From JAAYCI01 sp964472465 (GTDB lineage: Bacteria; Bacillota; Clostridia; Oscillospirales; Ruminococcaceae), in assembly GCA_964472465.1 (NCBI GenBank), contig CAYYLW010000167.1, positions 1-5,296 of the forward strand: a stretch of 5,296 nucleotides of DNA, in the 5' to 3' direction. Shown here one piece after another: positions 1 through 5,252 of the stretch (position 1 is its first letter; each line of letters opens with the position of its first letter). The notes below the pieces were generated by a model. The model saw only the letters and a program-made list of their open reading frames with translations, ran no database searches and had not been told where the DNA came from. Made by a program: the position numbers and the translations under genes.

Positions 1-8
1 CTCATGCA

Positions 9-49
9 AAAATTCTGTCAAAAATTTAGACCCATTTTTGACGAATTTT
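9..49. repeat. AT-rich inverted repeat
   Basis: The arms 9-25 (aaaattctgtcaaaaat) and 34-49 (atttttgacgaatttt) are complementary over 16 bp, with one bulged T at 16 and an 8-nt loop (ttagaccc). It could be a protein-binding operator, an RNA hairpin in the leader of a gene to the left, or a weak terminator. No further copy occurs in the window. Confidence 0.6.
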
Positions 50-61
50 AGGATTACTCAC
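26..61 (-). CDS. Possible 11-codon leader peptide or broken gene start
   Basis: GTG (61-59) opens a frame reading MSNPKIRQKWV and stops at TAA (28-26). A strong AGGAGG (65-70) lies upstream, but only 3 nt from the GTG, which is tight. The stop falls in the loop of the dyad at 9-49, a layout seen in translation-attenuation leaders. Alternatively, this is the start of a gene broken by a frameshift, or the site serves another start beyond the window. I cannot name it. Confidence 0.3.
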   Translation of the reverse strand: MSNPKIRQKWV

Positions 62-81
62 TTTCCTCCTTTTTTATTCAG

Positions 82-110
82 GATATAGCATTATGTAATA
101 ACCAGCACAA
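82..110 (-). promoter_or_regulatory. Weak promoter candidate downstream of the Fic terminator
   Basis: Minus strand: TTGTGC (105-110), a 17-nt spacer, TATATC (82-87). The spacing is ideal, but each box matches consensus only partly and the -35 overlaps the terminator's U-tract. It would give a very short leader to the ribosome binding site at 65-70. Confidence 0.35.
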
Positions 111-148
111 AAGAACCGCCCTTGCATTTTTCCATGCAAAAGCGGTTC
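109..148 (-). terminator. Rho-independent terminator of the Fic gene
   Basis: Minus strand: a 15-bp stem (GAACCGCTTTTGCAT against ATGCAAGGGCGGTTC, two T-G pairs, no mismatches) with loop GGAAAA, then TTTT. It begins 18 nt after the Fic TAA and ends the Fic unit. Confidence 0.9.
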
Positions 149-166
149 AATTTCAATATTTGCTTT

Positions 167-961
167 TTAGCGTTCGGATTCTGCCTTGTTCGGTTTTGGC
201 AGAGAAATGTTAAATAGTCGCCCATAATCACGCTGGGCTTCCAGTTCGCACTCGGCAATCAGTGTTTGGAACGGCACTTGGCTGGGCTTTTCACTTCTCT
301 GCGCCGCAACAAGCGCCCCGATATACTCATTGCGCAGCACCGGGGGGATGGAAACAACACAGTATCCGCGGTTCACAAGTACCAGGTTCATCAAAAGCCG
401 TGCTGTTCTGCCGTTTCCATCTCCAAAGGGGTGAATATCCACCAGCCGCCTGTGGGCAAAAGCGGCAAAAAGCACGGGGTGTAGCCGCTCTTTTTGCTGA
501 TTCAGCTCGATGACAAACGCGGCCATGAGATCTGGCACATCTTCGGGTGTGGGCGGCAGATAGTCTGTGCCCGTGATTATCACCTGGTGGTTTCGGTAGT
601 TTCCTGCATTTGCCTCGTCAACACCGTTGTAGAATAGATGATGCAGTTTTTTGATGATGTCCTCTGTGTATACAATGTCACCGCTACGGGCCATATTCAG
701 CATATAATCATAGGCTTTGGCATGCCCGCTGGCTTCATAAAAATCACGGATGGGCTTGCCGCCCACCGTAATACCGTCTTCCAGCAAAACCTTGGTTTCA
801 CTGAGAGTTAAGGAGTTTCCCTCCAGCGCATTGCTTGAATAGGTGGTGCCCACCCGATAATACCCGTCCAGCTCGCGCAGCTCTTCGGCGCTCAGTGGGC
901 GGCGCTCAGCTATACATTTTTTGTTTTCCTCTATTCTATCAAGCAGAGCCTGTAATTCCAC
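167..961 (-). CDS. Fic-domain protein, class II, predicted AMP-transferase
   Basis: A 264-residue cytoplasmic protein, with no signal peptide or membrane span. Residues 177-188 carry the full Fic active-site motif, HPFGDGNGRTAR: His177 is the catalytic base, Asp181 the metal ligand, and Arg185 and Arg188 bind nucleotide phosphates. Enzymes with this motif usually transfer AMP from ATP to a Ser, Thr or Tyr of a target protein. The flap lies near residues 127-136 (VIITGTDYLP). An N-terminal inhibitory helix, SNALEGN (43-49), fits (S/T)xxxE(G/N). Glu47 is expected to bind Arg188 and block ATP, making this class II with built-in autoinhibition and no need for a separate antitoxin. No C-terminal helix-turn-helix extension is obvious. 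The start is GTG at 961-959 with a good ribosome binding site and its own promoter; a strong terminator follows. The target protein is unknown. No residue of the motif is lost, so it is probably active. Confidence 0.95.
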   Translation of the reverse strand: MELQALLDRIEENKKCIAERRPLSAEELRELDGYYRVGTTYSSNALEGNSLTLSETKVLLEDGITVGGKPIRDFYEASGHAKAYDYMLNMARSGDIVYTEDIIKKLHHLFYNGVDEANAGNYRNHQVIITGTDYLPPTPEDVPDLMAAFVIELNQQKERLHPVLFAAFAHRRLVDIHPFGDGNGRTARLLMNLVLVNRGYCVVSIPPVLRNEYIGALVAAQRSEKPSQVPFQTLIAECELEAQRDYGRLFNISLPKPNKAESER

Positions 962-968
962 GATATAG

Positions 969-980
969 CCTCTCTTTCCT
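969..980 (-). promoter_or_regulatory. Ribosome binding site of the Fic gene
   Basis: The purine tract AGGAAAGAGAGG ends 7 nt before the GTG at 961-959. It supports the GTG start over any internal ATG. Confidence 0.75.
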
Positions 981-1009
981 GTGCGAGATTGGCGTGTTTC
1001 AGTGCTTTT

Positions 1010-1038
1010 AGTATACCTTTTTCAGGGCAAAAATGCAA
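1010..1038 (-). promoter_or_regulatory. Sigma-A-type promoter of the Fic gene
   Basis: Minus strand: TTGCAT (-35, 1033-1038), a 17-nt spacer, and TATACT (-10, 1010-1015, five of six consensus bases). Predicted transcription starts near 1003, giving a leader of about 42 nt before the GTG. This makes the Fic gene a separate transcription unit from the adhesin. Confidence 0.72.
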
Positions 1039-1066
1039 TGCAACCACCCAGCCGTTATTATGTAGT

Positions 1067-1088
1067 GACGGCCCTTTTCAAGGCCGCC
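1067..1088 (-). other. GAAA-tetraloop hairpin after the adhesin-microprotein unit
   Basis: On the minus strand GGCGGCCTT pairs with AGGGCCGTC (9 bp, two G-T pairs) around a GAAA loop, 18 nt after the microprotein stop. It is followed by ACTACATAATAA, not by a U-tract, so it is a poor intrinsic terminator. It could stabilise the mRNA 3' end or act with a protein factor. Confidence 0.55.
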
Positions 1089-1106
1089 CTTTGTGCTATG
1101 CGCTGG

Positions 1107-1196
1107 TTACTTCTTCTTTTTACGGGCGTTCAGCCAAACCGCCGCGCTCACAATGAATAGGGCCAGGGCAATGGCCAACATTGCTTTCAGTTCCAT
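1107..1196 (-). CDS. 29-residue single-pass membrane microprotein, translationally coupled to the adhesin
   Basis: The frame runs from ATG (1196-1194) to TAA (1109-1107). The product starts MELKAMLAIALALF, continues as one hydrophobic helix (about residues 5-22), and ends NARKKKK. This predicts a single membrane span with a basic cytoplasmic tail. GGAGG at 1206-1210, inside the last codons of the adhesin gene, lies 9 nt before the ATG, and the adhesin TAG is only 4 nt upstream, so translational coupling is likely. The helix plus basic tail resembles the end of the adhesin itself (LF..SAA then AR(R/K)KK), but no PQTG-like motif is present. It may be a small membrane partner of the adhesin or its secretion/sorting, or the relic of a duplicated sorting tail. 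I do not recognise a named family. Confidence 0.65.
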   Translation of the reverse strand: MELKAMLAIALALFIVSAAVWLNARKKKK

Positions 1197-1200
1197 GTGG

Positions 1201-4200
1201 CTAATCCTCCGTTTCCTCTCTGTTGTTTATCTCATCTTCACGCTTTTTGCGGCGAGCATACAGCCCCGCCCCGGCCAGGGCCGCCGCGGAAGTTCCAAAG
1301 AGAAGGCACCAAACTGCCATGTTGCTGTTGTCTCCGGTTTGTGGGTAGCTGTGTGGCACAGGTGGCGTGGGTGGCGGTGGAGGAAGGGGAATGCGGCTGT
1401 TTTGCAGGTGAAGAGGATACACCGTTTTGTCTTTTGCCACCCAGATTTCATACACGGTGTCGTCCAGAGAATACCCATCGTTTGCGGTTTTTTCTTTCAC
1501 CGTGTAAGGGCCGTAGAAAAGCCAATCGGTAATCGCCGTGCCGTCTGCCCCGGTGGTGAGGGTGGCAACCAAGTTTCCATCGCTGTCAAACACCTCAAAC
1601 ACCACGCCTTCCAGCGGTTCCTTTGTCTCTCTGTCTGTCTTTATCAGTTCAATTTTCCCACGGATGCGCCGGTTTGTAAGGGAAAACTCATAGGTTTCGC
1701 TGTCTTTGACAAGAAATAGGCTGTGTTCGTGCTCGTCCAAAACATACCCGGCCTGCGTCTTGGTTTCTACAATGCGGTAGCGGCCATAGGGCAGTAGCCC
1801 GGTTTCTGCCACACCGTTTTCATCGGTAAGCAAAGTGGCGGTGTAGCCTGTGTCCTCACTTGTAACGCTGAATACCACACCCGAAAGTGGCTGGCCTTCT
1901 TCGCCGATTTTAACCACCTTGATTTTGCCCTTAATCAAATGGTTTTTAATGGCACTGCCATTGTTTGCCACTACGGTTACAAGCGGAACATGGCCGCCCT
2001 GATAGTCTGCCAGCACGTCGTATTCATCGCTGCTTGGCACCAGGTTTTGCCGGGTGGCCAGCTCCTTTACATAGTACGCGCCAAAGGGGATGTCGCAGGA
2101 GGAAACCGCCGCGCCGCCCTCGCCTGTTGTAAGAACATCCAGCAGGGAACCAGCGGGGAGTATCACCTCGCCGTCTGCGTTTTCAATATCCCCGCGAGCA
2201 AAAAGGCCAAACGTAATGCCCAGCGCCGGGGCTTGCCCATAAACGATTTCCCCTTTTTCATCAAGCGCAATTTCTTCAGCGGTTTTTATCACCTTCACCG
2301 CCACTTGGGCGCGCTCGTTGTATAGCCCGGTCTCCGCCGAAACCAGCGGGGTGTGCTGGTCTGCATACACCAGTGAAAAAGGCAATGGGGTTTCGTCCAG
2401 CACAAAACCGTGGGGCACGGCGGTTTCCACAGCAAAATAATGGCCCAGGTAAAGCTCTTTGCTGGTAGCACTTCCGTTTTCGTCTGAGGTGATGCTATCC
2501 ACCACTTCGCCCGCGGCGGCCCGCACCGTGCCATCCGGTGTCACAATATCCTCGGCGGCTATGATGCTGAACACCGCGCCTGCAATGCCGCGTGTCGTAT
2601 ACTCCGGCACAAAAATGTTGCCATACTCGCTTTCAAGCCTCCTTGCGCCGCTCAGCACTTCGCCCGTTTTTGTCACCGTCACCTGGCCTTTTACCGGCAT
2701 GTTCGGCATTGTAAATTCCAAAAATTCCACCGGGTTATCCGACGTGACCGTAAATGCCACTGGCGTTTCGGTGAGAACATATCCGTTCGGTGCTTGTACC
2801 TCATGCAGTTCATAGTTGCCGTGCAGCAGCGGTTTTGGCATCACCAGCCAGCCCTCGGCATTGGTGAGGTAGCTGTCGAGGACAACCGGCGTAGGATACA
2901 AGATTTCCTGCGACACCCATTCGCCGGTGTCCGTATTCTTTATCTTGAATTCAATGTTTGGCACCGGGATGGTTTTGCCTGTTTCTGCGTCTGTTTTCAC
3001 CACCTTCACCTTGCCGTAATAGGCGGTGTTTTCCACAATATAGTAGTAGATGCGCCCGTTTTGGCTGATGAACACATCGAATGGAGCGCAGATGCTGTGC
3101 TCCGCCGCGCCCTGCACCTCTTTCACGGTATACACGCCATAGGGCAAATTCCTGGTGCTGGCATATCCGTTTTCGTCGGTGGTCAAAAGGTCGCGCTCAG
3201 CCTCTTTGGCGGCTTCATAGCTGCCCGCCGCTTTCAAAAACACCTCAAACACAATGCCGCCCATGGGCTGCTGCACCTGCGGGTTTTCAGGGTCCACCGC
3301 AGGGTCCGGGGCGTCGCTGTGCTTCACCAGCTGGATGCGCCCCTTGATGACTGCATTGTGTACCTCTTGCTGCACAAGGTGTATTCCCGCCTCTTGCCCG
3401 GCGTAATCGATTTTCACCGGATATTCCTGCTGCGAAAGTGTGTAGCCCAGCGGCGGCGTTACCTCTTTTACCACATAGCTGCCCAGCGGCACTTCTTTAG
3501 AAACAGCGTAATTGTTTGTACCACAATAGATTCTTTCTACCTGCCTGCCTCCAGCATCCAGCAGGTCAAACACCGCGCCGGCCAAGGTGGCGTTTCCCTG
3601 CGGGCTTGCGCCTGTTTCTGCGTCCAGTTTGGTGATTTTTATTCGCCCGGTTTGGGGGCGCTCTGGCACTGGAATGGCCGAAGCATAGACTATCTCCGCC
3701 GTGCCCAAACTGCCAGATAGGGTGCGTGTGTAGAGGCCAGGGTCAACCACAAAGCCCCAGGGGGCTTTGGTCTCCTGCACGGTGTAGGTCCCTAGCGGCA
3801 GGGCTTTGCTTTGGCCTTTGCCGTCGGCTGCGGTGGTGATGACGTCCACCACGGCGCCGCCCACGTTCTTTACGCTGAACTGTGCACCCGCAAGCGAGTA
3901 ATTGCCCATGGCGGGGTTTGCGTTGCTTTTTTGCACGGTGAGAATACCCAGCTTTTTGACGTTGTTAAAGTTCACCGTGGCCGTTTGGCCGGCGCGCACC
4001 TCCACTGTAACCGGGTTTGGCGCAGGCTGCACAAATTCCTCCGTAAGGCCTATTTCCCGCACGGTGTACGTTCCCACAAACAAATCCGGGATGAAAATGT
4101 GTCCATCAGCCGCGCTGGTGAAAGTGCCAATGGGGGTGCCGCCGCGCTTCACCTCGAACTGGAAACCGCCAACCAGGCCGCCGTTGTTTTGGGTGGTTTT

Positions 4201-5163
4201 GATGATGGACAGGTTGCCCATTGCCACTTTCAGGCGAAAAAACGCCACGATGGGGTCTTCAATTGGGCTGCCAATGACGGCGGTATCCTGGATATTGCCC
4301 CCGCCATCCCCATAGCAGATGACGCCCCGGCGCTGGGCTGTGGCGTGGGTGGCCGTCACCATCACTTCGCCGCCAAAAGCGCCGCTGGCCGCGGCGGTTA
4401 GCTGGTTTTCACTTTTGGTAAAAGCCATGCCGCCGCCGCTAAAATGGTAGCTTGCCAGCACACCTGCGTTGTCGTTTAGGGTGGCAGAAAGTGTGCCGCC
4501 ATTGTCCGTAAGTTCATACAGCGGCGCATTCAGCTGGCTCATTCTGGCAAAAGAGGGGATGCGATGGTGGTTTTGCACTTTATTCTCCAGATAGCTGTAG
4601 TAGACGTAGATAAGGTCTTTGTACCCCTGGGCCATGCTGGAATTGTCCACAAATTCCCGCACACGGTTGTATCCTGCGGGCGGGGCCACATAGGCAAAAT
4701 CCTCATCGCGCTCGCCCTGCGTCAGTTCCCACACCAGCATCCGGGCCGCCACATACAATGCCTTGCCGTCATCAGTGGAAAAAGGGCTGCCGGTGCCGCT
4801 GTAGTCAATATATTGAAACAGGCGGCCAAGCAAGCGGGTCACCGTGCCGTCTTCGTGGATGGACGGGGTGCGCAGTGTGTCGGCATAGTTCCCCACATTC
4901 ACGCCATAGCCGCTGTTTAAGGGGGCTCCCGGCTCCAGGCAGTAGAGAATGGTATCGGGCGCGGTGTAGAGCACAAAGATGTTTCGCCCGCCCTGGATGG
5001 TGCCGCCGCCCCATAGGTTCGGGGCGGCGGCTTCCGCCCAGCCGGTGTTGCTCACGCTCACGATGATATCCGCCGCATGAGCGGCAAGGGGAAAAGCCGA
5101 GAAAAGACCCATAAAAGTGGCGGCGCTTACTAGCACCGCCCAAAGTCGTTTTGATTTGTTCAC
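1201..5163 (-). CDS. Large sortase-anchored SpaA/Cna-B repeat surface adhesin with thioester-type N-terminal domain
   Basis: A 1320-residue cell-wall-anchored rod, probably an adhesin or pilin-like stalk. Seen in order: signal peptide (1-30), thioester-type domain (about 31-200) with Cys75 in a YCLEPG motif, Ig-like spacer domain (about 201-316), nine SpaA/Cna-B-like domains (317-1258), proline-rich linker (1259-1272), YPQTG motif (1273-1277), hydrophobic helix (about 1283-1303) and RRKKR tail. Most repeats keep the Lys, Glu and Asn that form intramolecular isopeptide bonds in this family, implying a stiff, protease-resistant stalk. The start is GTG at 5163-5161: it has an AAAGGA site 7 nt upstream and opens directly into a signal peptide. 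The frame stays open upstream to the window edge but has no ATG, GTG or TTG there. No Cna-A collagen-binding domain is apparent, so 'collagen-binding' is not supported. The ligand is unknown. The microprotein gene follows after 4 nt. Confidence 0.95.
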   Translation of the reverse strand: MNKSKRLWAVLVSAATFMGLFSAFPLAAHAADIIVSVSNTGWAEAAAPNLWGGGTIQGGRNIFVLYTAPDTILYCLEPGAPLNSGYGVNVGNYADTLRTPSIHEDGTVTRLLGRLFQYIDYSGTGSPFSTDDGKALYVAARMLVWELTQGERDEDFAYVAPPAGYNRVREFVDNSSMAQGYKDLIYVYYSYLENKVQNHHRIPSFARMSQLNAPLYELTDNGGTLSATLNDNAGVLASYHFSGGGMAFTKSENQLTAAASGAFGGEVMVTATHATAQRRGVICYGDGGGNIQDTAVIGSPIEDPIVAFFRLKVAMGNLSIIKTTQNNGGLVGGFQFEVKRGGTPIGTFTSAADGHIFIPDLFVGTYTVREIGLTEEFVQPAPNPVTVEVRAGQTATVNFNNVKKLGILTVQKSNANPAMGNYSLAGAQFSVKNVGGAVVDVITTAADGKGQSKALPLGTYTVQETKAPWGFVVDPGLYTRTLSGSLGTAEIVYASAIPVPERPQTGRIKITKLDAETGASPQGNATLAGAVFDLLDAGGRQVERIYCGTNNYAVSKEVPLGSYVVKEVTPPLGYTLSQQEYPVKIDYAGQEAGIHLVQQEVHNAVIKGRIQLVKHSDAPDPAVDPENPQVQQPMGGIVFEVFLKAAGSYEAAKEAERDLLTTDENGYASTRNLPYGVYTVKEVQGAAEHSICAPFDVFISQNGRIYYYIVENTAYYGKVKVVKTDAETGKTIPVPNIEFKIKNTDTGEWVSQEILYPTPVVLDSYLTNAEGWLVMPKPLLHGNYELHEVQAPNGYVLTETPVAFTVTSDNPVEFLEFTMPNMPVKGQVTVTKTGEVLSGARRLESEYGNIFVPEYTTRGIAGAVFSIIAAEDIVTPDGTVRAAAGEVVDSITSDENGSATSKELYLGHYFAVETAVPHGFVLDETPLPFSLVYADQHTPLVSAETGLYNERAQVAVKVIKTAEEIALDEKGEIVYGQAPALGITFGLFARGDIENADGEVILPAGSLLDVLTTGEGGAAVSSCDIPFGAYYVKELATRQNLVPSSDEYDVLADYQGGHVPLVTVVANNGSAIKNHLIKGKIKVVKIGEEGQPLSGVVFSVTSEDTGYTATLLTDENGVAETGLLPYGRYRIVETKTQAGYVLDEHEHSLFLVKDSETYEFSLTNRRIRGKIELIKTDRETKEPLEGVVFEVFDSDGNLVATLTTGADGTAITDWLFYGPYTVKEKTANDGYSLDDTVYEIWVAKDKTVYPLHLQNSRIPLPPPPPTPPVPHSYPQTGDNSNMAVWCLLFGTSAAALAGAGLYARRKKREDEINNREETED
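1206..1210 (-). promoter_or_regulatory. Ribosome binding site of the microprotein gene
   Basis: GGAGG on the minus strand, 9 nt before the ATG at 1196. It overlaps the adhesin's Glu-Asp end codons. This strong site is the main argument that the 29-codon frame is translated. Confidence 0.7.
1240..1347 (-). other. YPQTG cell-wall sorting signal (residues 1273-1308)
   Basis: After a polyproline linker (PLPPPPPTPPVPHS) come YPQTGD, a hydrophobic helix of about 21 residues, and RRKKR. This is the three-part sortase signal, with Tyr replacing the Leu of LPXTG. A sortase would be expected to cut between Thr1276 and Gly1277. A further 12 acidic or polar residues follow the basic stretch, which is longer than most sorting tails. 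The cognate sortase is not in this window. Confidence 0.9.
1390..4215 (-). repeat. Array of nine SpaA/Cna-B (prealbumin-like) domains
   Basis: Protein-level repeat; the copies are too diverged to be DNA repeats. Domains by residue, with putative isopeptide Lys/Glu/Asn: D1 317-404 (K322, E370, N400 or N401); D2 405-504 (K412, E464, no Asn); D3 505-607 (K512, E567, N603); D4 608-716 (K614, E682, N712); D5 717-825 (K723, E788, N821); D6 826-952 (K832, E913, N949); D7 953-1078 (K960, E1034, N1074); D8 1079-1168 (K1085, E1133, N1164); D9 1169-1258 (K1175, E1224, N1255). Each has a G-x-I/V-x-V-x-K opening strand, most have a T-x-D/E-x-G turn, and each ends with a Y-x-V-x-E strand. D6 and D7 are longest (about 127 and 126 residues) and share an insertion with a DI...DG...AG pattern. 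Confidence 0.88.
4216..4563 (-). other. Ig-like spacer domain between the head and the repeats (residues about 201-316)
   Basis: This segment has alternating beta-strand patterning (residues 214-240, YELTDNGGTLSATLNDNAG onward). It ends in DPIVAFFRLKVAMGNLSIIK, a junction I recognise from other clostridial thioester/SpaA proteins, where such a domain leads into the first SpaA repeat. Its separate function is unknown. Confidence 0.55.
4564..5073 (-). other. Thioester-type adhesin head domain with a substituted glutamine (residues about 31-200)
   Basis: Residues 72-79 read ILYCLEPG, which matches the Tyr-Cys motif of Gram-positive thioester domains; Cys75 is encoded at 4939-4941. Residues 139-153 read as the partner motif, whose family form is Ala-Thr-Gln-x-Leu-Ile-Trp-Glu, but here it is A-A-R-M-L-V-W-E. 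Arg141 therefore sits where the bond-forming Gln is expected. In the family, the Cys-Gln thioester lets the protein attach covalently to host surface amines. That chemistry is probably absent here unless another residue substitutes. The assignment rests on motif recognition, and the domain edges are approximate. Confidence 0.7.
5074..5163 (-). other. Sec signal peptide of the adhesin (residues 1-30)
   Basis: The N-terminus has basic residues (MNKSKR), a hydrophobic core (about residues 8-25), then PLAAHA followed by AD. The A-H-A motif fits signal peptidase I cleavage between residues 30 and 31. This supports export and the choice of the GTG start. Confidence 0.9.
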
Positions 5164-5170
5164 GCTGGTT

Positions 5171-5176
5171 TCCTTT
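5171..5176 (-). promoter_or_regulatory. Ribosome binding site of the adhesin gene
   Basis: AAAGGA on the minus strand, 7 nt before the GTG at 5163-5161. With the signal peptide that follows, it decides the start codon, because the same frame is open upstream without another usual start. Confidence 0.75.
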
Positions 5177-5198
5177 CTTTTCGTATATTTTCGGCCAT

Positions 5199-5227
5199 AA
5201 AAAAGACGCGCATTGCTGCACGTCTTT
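5199..5227 (-). terminator. Intrinsic terminator or attenuator in front of the adhesin gene
   Basis: Minus strand: AAAGACGTGC pairs with GCGCGTCTTT (10 bp, one T-G pair) around AGCAAT, followed by a run continuing to six T. It ends 35 nt before the adhesin GTG. It may simply end the upstream gene, whose stop is 25 nt before the stem, or act as an attenuator in a shared transcript. Confidence 0.85.
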
Positions 5228-5252
5228 GGGCCACATATTGGTTTTTGTGGGC

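Noticed and set aside
4..51. Plus-strand 15-codon frame from ATG at 4 to TAG at 51
   Set aside because: No ribosome site can be seen and it lies wholly within the inverted repeat; a chance frame is the simplest explanation.
939..1196. Similar first residues of the microprotein (MELKAML) and the Fic protein (MELQALL)
   Set aside because: The similarity ends after seven residues, the codons differ, and one leads into a membrane helix and the other into a soluble helix. It is likely coincidence.
1093..1719. Long plus-strand open frame opposite the end of the adhesin
   Set aside because: It lies antisense to a clear repeat-domain gene, has a Cys, His and Phe-rich low-plausibility composition and no convincing ribosome site. 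It is a shadow of the coding strand.
2794..3720. 308-codon plus-strand open frame inside the adhesin
   Set aside because: It is long only because the opposite strand is GC-biased coding sequence. The protein has no recognisable motif and is rich in His, Arg and Phe.
1201..5163. Collagen-binding function for the adhesin
   Set aside because: Proteins like this are often labelled collagen-binding, but only B-type stalk repeats and a thioester-type head are visible; no collagen-binding A region was recognised.
4805..5236. Minus-strand frame overlapping the adhesin start
   Set aside because: It is out of frame with the signal peptide, starts on the terminator side and encodes Arg- and Cys-rich text with no domain.
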